Assembly: GCF_902706195.1 (NCBI RefSeq)
Contig: NZ_CACSJO010000003.1
Location: 186,001-250,000, forward strand
DNA length: 64,000 nucleotides
Reading direction: 5' to 3'
Source: Novosphingobium sp. 18050
Lineage (GTDB): Bacteria; Pseudomonadota; Alphaproteobacteria; Sphingomonadales; Sphingomonadaceae
Shown here: positions 44,745 to 53,982 of the stretch, piece by piece
Layout: each line of letters begins with the position of its first letter
Position numbering within the stretch: position 1 is the first letter of the stretch
Program-made: the position numbers and the translations under genes
Notes under the pieces: generated by a model
What the model saw: only the letters and a program-made list of their open reading frames with translations
What the model was told of the DNA's origin: nothing
Database searches by the model: none

Positions 44745-45737
44745 ATGCTGTTCACGCCGACGCGCCCCGAAGATGAAATCCGCCGCGATACGCCCGCGAC
44801 CGACCCCGCCTTCCGCACCGACGTACTGCGCGGGCTGGGTCAGGCCGACAAGGCGATCCCCGCCCGCTGGTTCTACGACATGCGCGGATCGCAGCTGTTC
44901 GAGGCAATCACCCAGGTTTCCGAATATTACCCCACCCGCACCGAGACAGCGCTGCTCCACGCCCATGCCCCGGCCGTGGCGCAGACGGTGGGCGCGGACG
45001 CTACGGTAGTCGAGTTCGGATCGGGCAGTTCGATCAAGACCCGCATCCTGCTGAAATCCATGCCGCGCGCCACGTATGTGCCGATCGACATCTGCGGAGA
45101 GTTCCTCGACGAAGCCTGCGCGGACCTTGCGGCGCTGTTCCCGCATCTGCGGATCGTGCCGGTGGAAGCGAACTTCATGAACCCGGTGCACCTGCCGGTG
45201 CGGCAGGGCGGGCAGGCGATGCTGGGCTTCTTTCCCGGATCGACCATCGGCAACATGACGGCGGCCGCAGCCGTCGACCTGCTACGTTCCATGCGCCAGA
45301 CGCTGGGGCTAAATGCGCATCTGCTGATCGGCATCGACCGGGTGAAGGACCCAAAGCGCCTGATCGCTGCCTATGACGATGCGCAGGGGGTGACGGCGCT
45401 GTTCAATCTCAACCTGCTCCAGCGCATCAACCGGGAACTGGGCGGAACCATCCCGGTAGGCGAATTTCGCCACCTCGCCCGCTGGAACGAGGATGCGAGC
45501 CGGATCGAGATGCATCTCGAAGCCCGCCGCGCCATCCGTTTCGAGGTGGCCGGCCAGTCCTTCCACATGGACGGCGGCCAGACCATCCATACCGAGAACT
45601 GCCACAAGTACCGCCCGAGCGAGATGCGCCTGCTGCTGGCGGCCAGTGGCTGGAGCCAGCTCGAGCATTGGACCGATCCGCAGGAGGATTTCTCGCTGAT
45701 ACTGGCCGGGGCCGAAAGCGACCAGCAGACGCCCTGA
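44745..45737 (+). CDS. egtD: L-histidine N-alpha-methyltransferase EgtD
   Basis: A 330-residue SAM enzyme that trimethylates histidine to hercynine, the first step of ergothioneine synthesis. The family N-terminus RWFYDMRGSQLFEAIT, the SAM motif VEFGSGSSIKTRILL and the FFPGSTIGNM segment are all present. The ATG is 2 bp after the egtB stop. With egtB it supplies the core pathway; egtA, egtC and egtE are not in the window, so the thiol donor and C-S lyase must come from elsewhere. Confidence 0.95.
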   Translation: MLFTPTRPEDEIRRDTPATDPAFRTDVLRGLGQADKAIPARWFYDMRGSQLFEAITQVSEYYPTRTETALLHAHAPAVAQTVGADATVVEFGSGSSIKTRILLKSMPRATYVPIDICGEFLDEACADLAALFPHLRIVPVEANFMNPVHLPVRQGGQAMLGFFPGSTIGNMTAAAAVDLLRSMRQTLGLNAHLLIGIDRVKDPKRLIAAYDDAQGVTALFNLNLLQRINRELGGTIPVGEFRHLARWNEDASRIEMHLEARRAIRFEVAGQSFHMDGGQTIHTENCHKYRPSEMRLLLAASGWSQLEHWTDPQEDFSLILAGAESDQQTP

Positions 45738-45797
45738 GCCGCGATCAGGCACGGCAGTACCGGCTTACTCCAACAGCGGCCTCCAAGGACTGAAACG

Positions 45798-46100
45798 TCA
45801 GTAGAACCGGGGTATCGGGCCCCATTGTCGGGTCTGGTCGGGCAAGTCTACCTGCACCCCGTCCACCCAGCACCAGCCCCAGCCTTCTGGCGGGTCGTAG
45901 CCTTCGATGATGGGATGATGCGTCTCGTTAAAATGGGCGCGGGCGTGGCGGTGCGGGGATTCGTCGCAGCAGCCGACGTGGCCGCAACTGCGGCACAGGC
46001 GCAAGTGAACCCATGGACTGCCGATCTTCAGACACTCCTCGCAGCCCTTCGCGCTGGGGGTGACTTGGGCGATTGTCATGCTGTGCGAGCAGCCGGTCAT
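45798..46100 (-). CDS. UBP-type zinc finger protein
   Basis: A 100-residue protein made almost wholly of a zf-UBP domain. Visible Cys/His ligands include CEEC, LCRSCGHVGCC, then HRHARAHFNETHHPII, all in the order expected. In eukaryotes this domain binds the ubiquitin C-terminus, but bacterial copies have no such partner and are of unknown role. Its ATG overlaps the stop of the upstream flavoprotein gene (ATGA), so the two are translationally coupled and probably act together. Confidence 0.88.
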   Translation of the reverse strand: MTGCSHSMTIAQVTPSAKGCEECLKIGSPWVHLRLCRSCGHVGCCDESPHRHARAHFNETHHPIIEGYDPPEGWGWCWVDGVQVDLPDQTRQWGPIPRFY

Positions 46101-47737
46101 GGCGTTTCCTTCCGGTTGGCGGCGAACATCGTATGGATCTGGGAGACCACCGCAGCGCCTTCGCCCACGGCGGCAGCGACGCGCTTGGTCGAACCGGCCC
46201 GCACGTCGCCGATGGCGAAGACACCCGGCATCGCGGTTTCCAGCGGGAGATGCCCCCTGCCGGTTTCGACGAAGCCCTTGGCGTCGCTTGCCACCCCTGG
46301 CGGCAGCCAGCCCGAATTCGGATCTGCACCGATGAACAGGAAGACATGGCGCAGGGCCCGGTGGTGGAGCGCACCGTCTGCGTTGTGCCGGATCGTCGCG
46401 CCGGACAGCCCGCCCGCCACATCGCCCTCCAGCGACACGACTTCCGCGCCGACATGAAGCTCGACGTTCGGCAACTGGGAAATCCGATCGACCAGATAGC
46501 GCGACATCGTCTCGGCAAGATCGCGGCGCACGATCATGTGCAGCTTCTTTACCTGCGGCGCGAGGAAGACCACCGCCTGCCCGGCCGAGTTGCCGCCGCC
46601 GACAAGGGCGATATCCTCGCCTGCGCAGAGCCGCGCCTCGATGGGTGAGACCCAGTAGGACACGCCCGCGCCCTCGAAGCGGTCCAGCCCCTCCACCGCA
46701 AGGCGCCGGTAGCGCGCGCCGGAGGCAACCACCACCGCGCGCGCCTGTACGCCGTTCCCGCCCGCAAGTTGCAGATGCAGATGGTCGCCGCGCCGCTCCA
46801 GGTTTTCCACTTCGGCCGGGATCGCCATCTGCGCCCCGAACTTGAGGGCCTGATTGAAAGCCCGCCCCGCCAGCGCCTGCCCGGAAATACCGGTGGGAAA
46901 GCCAAGGTAGTTCTCGATCCGCGCCGAGGCTCCGGCCTGCCCGCCCATGCTGCGCGCATCGAGCACGACCACCGACAGTCCTTCAGAAGCGGCATAGACC
47001 GCAGCGGCAAGCCCCGCAGGACCGGCGCCGACGATCACGACGTCGCTCACCGCATCGGGATCGATCTGTGCCGAGAGGCCGAGGCAGGCCGCCAACTCCG
47101 TCTCGCGCGGGCAGCGCAGGATCGGGCCTGTAGGGCAGACGACCAGCGGATATTCCGCCGGGGCCACGCCCAGCCGCTCCACCAGCGCCTTGCCCTCGCC
47201 GTCCTCGCTCACATCGAGAACGAGGTAGGGATAACCGCTACGACGCAGAAATTCGCCCAACCGGACCACGTCCGGGCTGCCCGGCACACCGATCAGGACC
47301 GTGCCGGCCCCGCCTTCCTCGATCAGCCCGACGCGGCGCAGGATCAGGGCGCGCATGACCGTCTCGCCCAGTTCGGCCGAGCCGATCATCAGGGCCCGCA
47401 GATGCGCGGCATCGATGGGGATCGCTGTGCACCCGTCCGGCCCGGCGCGCCCGCCGGCGATCGAGGGGCGGCCTGCCAACTGGTTGATCTCGCCGGTGAA
47501 CTGGCCGGGACCATGCATGGTGACATGCGCTTCGCGGCTCAGCCCGTCACGGCGCACAACCTCGATATGGCCAGCGACGACAAGCCAGGTAGGAGCCTCG
47601 CGGTCGCCTATGGCATAGACCTGATCGCCGGGGGCGAAGACGCGTTCCGGCCCGCTGGCAAAGCGCCGCGCGGCCGCCACTTCGGCTGCACCCAGCACCG
47701 GAAACATCTGGTATTCGCGGCTTGCGATCGTGCTCAT
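46097..47737 (-). CDS. cNMP-binding domain / thioredoxin-reductase-like flavoprotein
   Basis: A 546-residue fusion. Residues about 20-135 are a cyclic-nucleotide-binding-type beta barrel (FAPGDQVYAIGD, GPGQFTGEINQLAGRPSI), about 145-225 a glutaredoxin-like segment (VLDVSEDGEGKALVERLGV), and about 230-546 a pyridine nucleotide reductase with FAD site VVIVGAGPAGLAAAVYA and the second Rossmann GGGNSAGQAVVFLAP. The CxxC of thioredoxin reductase is replaced by YWVSPIEARLC, so it is not a normal thioredoxin reductase. Its partner is the zf-UBP gene. Confidence 0.88.
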   Translation of the reverse strand: MSTIASREYQMFPVLGAAEVAAARRFASGPERVFAPGDQVYAIGDREAPTWLVVAGHIEVVRRDGLSREAHVTMHGPGQFTGEINQLAGRPSIAGGRAGPDGCTAIPIDAAHLRALMIGSAELGETVMRALILRRVGLIEEGGAGTVLIGVPGSPDVVRLGEFLRRSGYPYLVLDVSEDGEGKALVERLGVAPAEYPLVVCPTGPILRCPRETELAACLGLSAQIDPDAVSDVVIVGAGPAGLAAAVYAASEGLSVVVLDARSMGGQAGASARIENYLGFPTGISGQALAGRAFNQALKFGAQMAIPAEVENLERRGDHLHLQLAGGNGVQARAVVVASGARYRRLAVEGLDRFEGAGVSYWVSPIEARLCAGEDIALVGGGNSAGQAVVFLAPQVKKLHMIVRRDLAETMSRYLVDRISQLPNVELHVGAEVVSLEGDVAGGLSGATIRHNADGALHHRALRHVFLFIGADPNSGWLPPGVASDAKGFVETGRGHLPLETAMPGVFAIGDVRAGSTKRVAAAVGEGAAVVSQIHTMFAANRKETP

Positions 47738-48332
47738 GCCAGTTCTTCCTGTTCACGCCAGTTCTGCCTGCCGTGTTTCCAGTCGATCCCGAATGCCCCG
47801 TCGAAGGGTATCCGGTGCCTCGTTGTCGGGCGTTCCCGCATCGCCCACCAGCATACACTGATTTATGGCAGCTTCGAAATCGGCGGACCAGGCAGGCGAA
47901 AAGACGGGCATGCCGGCCCAGCTCACACGGCGGCTCAAAAAGGAACGCCGAATACCGGTGGCTTTCCAGTTCGAGGCGGGCTGCTGCGATGTTGTCGCCG
48001 GGCGGCGATAGAAGGTCGCCTCAGGCACCGCGCCTGCTGGAGCGCCGCCCACCGACCTGGGCGCCGCTGCCAAGTGCGATATCTCCGGCCGGCTAAAGGC
48101 GCTGCCGACAAACGAAAGCGGGCGCACGACCCGGCGGTGATCGCCGGGCACATGCGCCCTCGAAGCAGGTGATGTCTCCCCTCTCCCGCGACTGGCATTC
48201 TCCATCGCGGAAGTTGGAGGAGGCGGCCCACGGCAAGGGCCGCCTCCTCCCCGACCCCGTCAGACGGAGTCGGGTAGCGGCGTGTCCGACCTGGGGGAGG
48301 GCAACAAGAGCGGTGGACACGCCATCCTTGTT
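47738..48332. other. Gene-poor stretch upstream of the flavoprotein
   Basis: 595 bp between two leftward genes. A minus-strand frame (47753-48205) has no recognisable domain and unusual composition. The clear feature is the hairpin at 48216-48250; the part near 47738 should hold the flavoprotein promoter. Confidence 0.5.
48216..48250 (-). terminator. Long hairpin after the collagen-like gene
   Basis: GGAGGAGGCGGCC (48216-48228) pairs perfectly with GGCCGCCTCCTCC (48238-48250) around a nine-base loop, 83 bp downstream of the collagen-like gene's stop. No T-run follows on the minus strand, so strength is uncertain. Confidence 0.6.
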
Positions 48333-49859
48333 TCAGCTCCCCGTGAGGCCTCCCAGCAGCCCGGTCACCGGCGAAAGCAGGGAAGCGGTTCCTGAGCCCG
48401 TCCCCCCACCGACACCGCCGAGCAGACCACTGACGACACCGGTGACCGGAGCAAGCGCACTGCCCGCACCGCTGCCGCCACCGACGCCGCCCAGCAGGCC
48501 GCTCACCACGCCGGTCACCGGAGCAAGCGCACTGCCCGCGCCGCTGCCGCCACCGACGCCGCCCAGCAGGCCGCTCACCACGCCGGTGACCGGAGCAAGC
48601 GCACTGCCCGCGCCGCTACCGCCGCCGACGCCACCGAGGAGGCCACCGACGACCCCGGTAACGGGCGACAGCACTGAGCTGCCGGTCTCCCCCGCACCGA
48701 GGCCGCCGACCACTTGGCCGACCACCGGACCAAGCGCCCCGTTCACGGCGCCAAGCACCGGCGAGGTCACCGTATCCACCACAAGAGTTACGGGCGCCAC
48801 GACCGGAGCCAGCCCGTTGGTAACCTGGGTCACCCCGCTGCCGACCTGCGCGCCCAGAAGCGCACCGGCAAGGTTGCCGACAGGCGCAAGGCCCTGCGCC
48901 ACGCCCGCGGCCGTCGTCGGCAGCGTAACGTCCAGCACCGCGCCATCAGAGAGCACGTCGGCCGTCACCAGCTGCCCCGAGACGAGGCCCGGATTGTCCG
49001 ACAGGACATTGACGCCCGCCAGGGTGCCGCTGGTGCTCGCGCCGGTAAGACCGTTGTTGGCAAGGTCCAGTCCGACCAGCGGACCGGTATACGTCGGCGC
49101 CGTGCCGGAACCGCTGCCCGGCAGGCTGCCGGTGATGCCGCCTACAAGGCCGCCCAGCTGTCCGGTGAGCGGTGCCAGCACGCCGCCCGAACCTACCACC
49201 GGGGCCAGCACGGTATCGACGGCCCCGAGCAGCGGCGTCGTCACACCGCTGACGGTCGAGGTCACGGCGGCGACCGTGGGCGAAAGTCCGTTGGTGACGC
49301 CGGTCACGGTCGATCCGACCTGTTGGCCCAGCAGTGCCCCTGCCAGAGCGCCGACCGGGGCGAGCGCCTGCTGCGTCTGCGCCGCCGTGGTCGGCAAGGT
49401 CACCTGCACAACGCGGCCATCACCCGTCAGCACATCGACGACGATGCTGCTGCCACTGCCTCCGCCACTGCCGCCGGTCGAGCCGGTGGGCGGGGCGACA
49501 TTGACGTCGATCAGACTGCCCGGACCGCTGGGGCCGAGAATGGGAACGCCGCCGACACTCACCCCGGCAGCGGGGCCAGTGAGGCTGGTCGTGCCGGTCG
49601 GCCCCGAGGGACCGGTGGGACCGGTGGGACCGGTTGGTCCAGTCGGCCCGGTAGGTCCCGTCGGACCGGTGGGGCCTGTCGGACCAGTAGGGCCGGTGGG
49701 GCCGGTGGGTTCGGAAGGGGTGGATGGCCCCGACGGCCCCGCAGGCGTACCCGCATGGAAACCGACGCTATCCGCGCAGGCACCCAGCAGGAGCAGCGGG
49801 ATAGTCGTTGCGCAGAGAAGGGCTTGCCGTGCCGTCGGGCGCAGTTCGCTGTTGGTCAT
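48333..49859 (-). CDS. Collagen-like triple-helix-repeat lipoprotein
   Basis: A 508-residue surface lipoprotein. The signal peptide ends in LLLLGAC with lipidated Cys at about residue 28. Residues about 50-95 are a run of Gly-Pro-Thr triplets (collagen-like). The middle contains two long related modules (each with LPTTAA and then [11 protein letters not shown]), and the C-terminal part is four copies of a 24-residue unit ([20 protein letters not shown] then SGAG). ATG 49859 is chosen because it gives the lipoprotein signal. Such proteins are thought to act in adhesion or surface layers; the role here is unknown. Confidence 0.8.
   Translation of the reverse strand: MTNSELRPTARQALLCATTIPLLLLGACADSVGFHAGTPAGPSGPSTPSEPTGPTGPTGPTGPTGPTGPTGPTGPTGPTGPTGPSGPTGTTSLTGPAAGVSVGGVPILGPSGPGSLIDVNVAPPTGSTGGSGGGSGSSIVVDVLTGDGRVVQVTLPTTAAQTQQALAPVGALAGALLGQQVGSTVTGVTNGLSPTVAAVTSTVSGVTTPLLGAVDTVLAPVVGSGGVLAPLTGQLGGLVGGITGSLPGSGSGTAPTYTGPLVGLDLANNGLTGASTSGTLAGVNVLSDNPGLVSGQLVTADVLSDGAVLDVTLPTTAAGVAQGLAPVGNLAGALLGAQVGSGVTQVTNGLAPVVAPVTLVVDTVTSPVLGAVNGALGPVVGQVVGGLGAGETGSSVLSPVTGVVGGLLGGVGGGSGAGSALAPVTGVVSGLLGGVGGGSGAGSALAPVTGVVSGLLGGVGGGSGAGSALAPVTGVVSGLLGGVGGGTGSGTASLLSPVTGLLGGLTGS
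48392..48660. repeat. 72-bp tandem repeat array in the collagen-like gene
   Basis: About 3.5 copies of a 72-bp unit, seen for example by GCAAGCGCACTGCCCGC recurring at 48451, 48523 and 48595. It encodes 24 residues per unit. Copies are nearly identical, so repeat number may vary by recombination or slippage. Confidence 0.85.
49610..49710. repeat. 9-bp repeats encoding Gly-Pro-Thr triplets
   Basis: A run of GGACCGGTG/GGTCCCGTC-like nonamers encodes the collagen-like triplets. Codon choice differs between copies, so the array is protein-driven rather than a recent expansion. Confidence 0.75.
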
Positions 49860-50197
49860 TGTGTTGTCCTCCGTGAATTGCCGTATGCGCAAAGCGTCAG
49901 GCACTTCGGGAGAATAGTCTCGGCCAGAAGCAGCCGCTTCGGCCCTGCGCAACGGCTCCGCTTCCGGCACCGCGCGGGACAATTTCGGGCAAACGGCAGG
50001 ATGCCCCGGAACGGACCGCGCCGGGCACGCAATCCACACGCAAGCCGGCACGGCCCGCACGCAAAGGCCGGAAAACCGGGCATGCGCATACGCAAAACGA
50101 CTGCTGAGGCCCGTTTTGAGCCTTGGTGCCGGGTCGGCGGCAATTGTAACCAACCCGGCGCGACGCCGTCCCGGGAAGCACCTGGTGGCAGGGCTCC
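49860..50197. other. Intergenic region upstream of the collagen-like gene
   Basis: 338 bp with no supported gene. It should contain the promoter of the collagen-like lipoprotein gene and the end of the Sel1-repeat gene transcript. No clear hairpin was found. Confidence 0.5.
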
Positions 50198-50938
50198 TCA
50201 GGCAGGCTGGCTGCGAATCTCCGCTGCGGCAGCCCGCAGTTCAGACTCGGGACGAGCGGCCAGCCAGCCCGACACCTTGCCCAGAAACGCCGGGGTGGCG
50301 CTTGCCTCCAGCTTGCGCAACCATACGAGCGCTTCGTCGATACAACCTGCCTCGATCAGCATCCGCGCATGGTTGAACTCGCCGCGAAAGTCTCCGCCCT
50401 CAGCGGCGCGGCGGTAGTGGTCGGCGGCGACATCCATGTCCCGCATGACCACCCAGCCGTCCTCGTGAAAGCCGCCCAGCAAATTGATCGACTTGACGTG
50501 CCCCGCCCGCGCCGCCCGGCTGTAGAGGCGGAAGGCCGCCTCGCGGTCGAGCGGGACACCCTCGCCCAGGCAATGCAACGTGGCGAGGTTGTACATACCC
50601 CAGTCGAGCCCGCGCTCCGCCGCCGCCTCGTACCACTGCGCCGCCCGGACCTTGTCGACCGGAGTGCCCCAGCCGTGTTCGCAGCAGCGTCCGACCATAT
50701 TCATGGCCATGACGTGACCGGCCTGTGCGCTTGACGAGAACCAGCGCAGGGCTTCCTTCTCGTCGCGCGGGATGCCTTTGCCGTCGAGCAGGATCTGGCC
50801 GTAAAGCGCCTGCGCCTCGGCCAATCCGGCTTCGGCGGCGACTTTCATGATGCCGGCCACTTCGGCGTCGGAAGCGCTCAGCCGCTCACGCGCTTCCTCG
50901 GCGCTCCAGCTTTCGATCTCCGCGAATGTCAGCGTCAT
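50198..50938 (-). CDS. Sel1-like/TPR repeat protein linked to siderophore receptor
   Basis: A 246-residue all-helical protein with about five Sel1-like repeats (for example [20 protein letters not shown] and [20 protein letters not shown]). Sel1 repeat proteins of this type recur downstream of Fiu-like siderophore receptors in proteobacteria, often with the PiuC hydroxylase, which is absent here. No signal peptide is seen, so it is cytoplasmic. It lies 80 bp after the receptor, past a strong hairpin that may reduce its expression. ATG 50938 has a good site (GGGGAGG). Confidence 0.85.
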   Translation of the reverse strand: MTLTFAEIESWSAEEARERLSASDAEVAGIMKVAAEAGLAEAQALYGQILLDGKGIPRDEKEALRWFSSSAQAGHVMAMNMVGRCCEHGWGTPVDKVRAAQWYEAAAERGLDWGMYNLATLHCLGEGVPLDREAAFRLYSRAARAGHVKSINLLGGFHEDGWVVMRDMDVAADHYRRAAEGGDFRGEFNHARMLIEAGCIDEALVWLRKLEASATPAFLGKVSGWLAARPESELRAAAAEIRSQPA

Positions 50939-50962
50939 GCGATATCCTCCCCTTGAAAACGA

Positions 50963-50996
50963 GCAGGGCCCGCCCCCCGAAGGGAGCGGGCCCTGC
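50963..50996 (-). terminator. Hairpin between siderophore receptor and Sel1 gene
   Basis: GCAGGGCCCGC (50963-50973) pairs perfectly with GCGGGCCCTGC (50986-50996); on the minus strand it is followed by TCGTTTTC. It may terminate or attenuate transcription from the receptor gene into the Sel1-repeat gene. Confidence 0.65.
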
Positions 50997-51018
50997 CCTG
51001 TCACCGAGAACCGAAGGC

Positions 51019-53346
51019 TCAGTACTTCAGCGAGAGCGTCGCGAAGGCCGAGCGGCCCGGTGCCACGGTCGCGAAGTGCGTCGAGTACGTGCGGTCGTAA
51101 TACTTCTTGTTGGTCAGGTTCTGCACGTTCACCCGCACCGATACGTTGTCGGTGAGCGTAGCCGAAGCCGTCGCATCGAAGCGCCAGTAACCGTCGATAG
51201 AGCGGACAACAGTGTTGTTCGAACCATCGGCGAACACGACGTTGCTGAAGCCCGCATACTGCTTCGAGTTGTAGATCGCGCCGCCGCCGATCTGGAAACG
51301 CTGGGCGATGTCGAAGGTCGTCCAGGCGGTGAAGCTGTGCTTGGGCGTGTTAGGGAACGGCTTGCCGAGGTTGACCAAGGTCGCCGCAGTGAGGACGTTG
51401 CCGACATCGGTGATCTCGGAGTCCATGTAGGTGTAACCGCCGAAGATGCTCCAGAACGGGAGCGGCTTGCCGTTGAAGCCCACTTCGAAGCCCTGGATGC
51501 GCCGTTCGCCGACATATTGGGGTAGAAGGTCCGCGCCGGTGGTGCGAGCGTTCTTGGTCTCGGTACGGAATGCGGCTGCGCTCAGCCCGAAGGCGTCGTC
51601 CATGAACGACCACTTGGTGCCGATTTCATAGGACTTGGTCTGTTCGGCCTTAAGGGCGTTCAGCGTCGTCAGTGCAATGGCGTTGCCTTCCTGCCCTTCG
51701 CCGACAAGGCTGCCGGGAGGAGTGGTCGACTTCGCGTAGGACACATAGATGCTGCCGTTGGACATCGGCTTGAAGATCAGGCCTGCCTGATAGTTCAGGA
51801 AGTTGTCCTTCTTTTCCAGGACAGGCGCCGCAGCCGTTGCCGGGATCGTGGTCTGGACCGTGTTGTACCAGTCCTGACGGATACCGACGTTCAGCAGCAG
51901 CTGATCGGTGATCGTGATCGTGTCGAGGGCATAGATCGCGTAGGTCGTGGCTTCGGTCTTGGCGCTGATCGCGTTGCGGGCGACCGGAAGAACGCTGCCG
52001 TTGATCTGGACATTCTGCCACGGGTCATTGGGGTTCGGGTTGGTCAGGCTGGTGCAGTTGTAGGCAGCCTGGTTGGCTACGCTGCAGCGCGCCGAAGCGG
52101 CGGCGCTGGTGTTGGTGTTCACGTTGAACGTGCCGCGCTTGGACTGTTCCCAGCTCGCCTCGGCGCCGACCGAGAACGAGTGCTCGATGCCGCCGGTGTC
52201 GAACGTGCCCGACACGTCGAACTGGCCGACCATCGAATCGACGTTGCTCCAGCGCGTGTTCGCACGGCGCCAGACCAGGCCGTTGACCACGTTGCCCTGG
52301 CTGTCGTCGGGCTGGGTGATGATGTAGGACTGCTTGACGTTGGCATACTTGGCCGTCGCGCGAACCTTGATGCGGTCGGACAGGTCATGCTCGGCGCGCA
52401 GGAACAGTTCGTCGACGTTGGTCTTGCGGAAGTCGCGGTTCTTGAGACCGTAGAAGGTGTCGCGGTCCACGTCGGCCGGGCCGATCTTGAGCTGGTCGGC
52501 GGTCTTCACATACGTGGCGTTGCCGGGGCGCTCGAACGGAATGCCCGGATCGGGCATGTCGTCGCTCTGAAGGTGATAGTAGTTGATGAAGGCGCGGGTC
52601 GAAGTGCCCAGGCCCAGCGCAGCCGAAGGCGAGATGCCCCAACGGTTGTAGTTCACCACATCGCGCCCGGCGACATCGGCGTCATGCCACATGCCGTTGA
52701 CACGGATCGCGGCGGTGTCGCTCACCTGATAGTTGGCGTCGACCGTAGCGCGCTTGTAGTCGTCGGTTCCGTAGCTGAAATCACCAAGGATGCTGGTGCC
52801 CAGGTGCGGCATCTTGCTGACGAGGTTGAGGCTGCCGCCGGCGCTGCCGCGTCCGCCCATGGTCGAATCGCCGCCCTTGACGACTTCGATCTGCTCGATC
52901 GCGAAAATCTCGCGCGACTGCCCGCCGATGCTGCGAACGCCGTCGATATAGGTGCTGCCCTGTGCGTCGAAGCCGCGGATGAACGGACGATCGCCCTGCG
53001 GGTTGCCGCCTTCACCGGCGCCGAAGGTGATACCCGGTACGGTGCGCAGCGCCTCGGCGAAAGTGGTCGAACCGCTCTCGCGGATGACCTGCGAAGGCAC
53101 CACGATCACGGTCTTGGCGGTGTTGAGCAGCGGCGCCGTGTACTTGGGCGAAGCGGCTTCATCGACCTTGTAACCGGATTCATCGATCGCGGTATCGGAG
53201 ACGGTCACCCCGCCCAGGCTGGGGGGCGTCGCATCGGCGGCGGCATCCTGCGCCATGGCGGGCGAGGCCGCGAAACCGACGCAGGACAGTGCCAGATAAG
53301 CCGGCGCGACCGTTGCCGACGAGTTACGAAGACGAGATAGAGACAC
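51019..53346 (-). CDS. Fiu-like catecholate siderophore TonB receptor
   Basis: A 775-residue TonB-dependent receptor of the Fiu/catecholate group. Signal peptide about 1-32 (ending SPAMAQ). The plug (about 70-200) contains LRTVPGITFGAGEGGNPQGD and RPFIRGFDAQGSTYIDGVR followed by GSAGGSLNLVSKMP, all hallmarks of this group. The barrel ends with the outer-membrane signature FATLSLKY. It starts with GTG at 53346. A Fur-type palindrome lies about 50 bp upstream, so it is probably iron-repressed. Substrate is likely an iron-catecholate or its breakdown product. Confidence 0.9.
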   Translation of the reverse strand: MSLSRLRNSSATVAPAYLALSCVGFAASPAMAQDAAADATPPSLGGVTVSDTAIDESGYKVDEAASPKYTAPLLNTAKTVIVVPSQVIRESGSTTFAEALRTVPGITFGAGEGGNPQGDRPFIRGFDAQGSTYIDGVRSIGGQSREIFAIEQIEVVKGGDSTMGGRGSAGGSLNLVSKMPHLGTSILGDFSYGTDDYKRATVDANYQVSDTAAIRVNGMWHDADVAGRDVVNYNRWGISPSAALGLGTSTRAFINYYHLQSDDMPDPGIPFERPGNATYVKTADQLKIGPADVDRDTFYGLKNRDFRKTNVDELFLRAEHDLSDRIKVRATAKYANVKQSYIITQPDDSQGNVVNGLVWRRANTRWSNVDSMVGQFDVSGTFDTGGIEHSFSVGAEASWEQSKRGTFNVNTNTSAAASARCSVANQAAYNCTSLTNPNPNDPWQNVQINGSVLPVARNAISAKTEATTYAIYALDTITITDQLLLNVGIRQDWYNTVQTTIPATAAAPVLEKKDNFLNYQAGLIFKPMSNGSIYVSYAKSTTPPGSLVGEGQEGNAIALTTLNALKAEQTKSYEIGTKWSFMDDAFGLSAAAFRTETKNARTTGADLLPQYVGERRIQGFEVGFNGKPLPFWSIFGGYTYMDSEITDVGNVLTAATLVNLGKPFPNTPKHSFTAWTTFDIAQRFQIGGGAIYNSKQYAGFSNVVFADGSNNTVVRSIDGYWRFDATASATLTDNVSVRVNVQNLTNKKYYDRTYSTHFATVAPGRSAFATLSLKY

Positions 53347-53982
53347 TCAAACCCCCCTTTTATTGCAAATGCGTATCAATTCGCGGCGCTAATGCGAATG
53401 ATTCGCGTAAAATGCAAGGAGAATTTTGTCGGACCAATTCAACCAGAAACAAAAATCATCGGAAAATTGTCGAGGCATGAAAACAAACCATGGCATACCA
53501 CATCGCCACCAACCATGAATTATACATTCATAATTTCTGTATTTTCATTATAGAAATATAAATCAATATTGATAATATTTTCTATTTATTAATTAAGTTT
53601 TCGAACATAATACCCAGAAACCACCTTTCACGCCAGATTTATTTGCAAATAAATATCACAATTCGATGTGAAATAGCGATTGGGAGAAACTCGCTAAACC
53701 GTTTCATTTCCCGTTCGCAAACAGGCGCAACAATCTCAGCCTTGCGCGCGCCGGGTTGTCAGCGGTTTGATCATCCCACTTCTGGTCGATAGCGGCCCGG
53801 CGTTCCCTTTCGCTGCGGTCAGCGCAATGTCGCCCGCAAGATCATGGTCCACCCTCGATCCGCAAATACGCACATTCGCTCTGTCCAGGTTCGCCTGCAT
53901 CAGCGCACAGGCCCAACCGAAACAGAAACGCCCCGCCAGGCGGAGTGCCTGCGAGGTAAGGGAAATTCCGTATTTGGAGGAA
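53347..53982. other. AT-rich intergenic region before tRNA-Val
   Basis: 636 bp without a supported gene. It contains the Fur-type palindrome near its left end and a very AT-rich core at about 53510-53610 that is unlike the rest of the window. This may reflect a past insertion or a strong promoter/curvature region. Confidence 0.6.
53394..53406. promoter_or_regulatory. Candidate Fur operator
   Basis: GCGAAT-G-ATTCGC is a perfect 13-bp palindrome 48 bp upstream of the receptor's GTG start, with TGCAAATGCGTATCA next to it. It resembles Fur-box-like sites described for alphaproteobacterial iron genes, and its place upstream of a siderophore receptor supports that reading. Confidence 0.55.

Noticed and set aside
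47753..48205. Minus-strand frame of 150 codons upstream of the flavoprotein
   Set aside because: It ends only 15 bp before the flavoprotein start and could be cotranscribed, but it has no recognisable domain and contains the hinge region near a hairpin. Left unannotated for lack of support.
49610..49710. Short regular repeats as a CRISPR array
   Set aside because: Repeats are 9 bp, have no spacers and encode Gly-Pro-Thr in frame.
48169..49917. Pro/Thr-rich frame opposite the collagen-like gene
   Set aside because: It only reflects the repeats of the real gene read on the other strand; the minus-strand reading has a lipoprotein signal and start.
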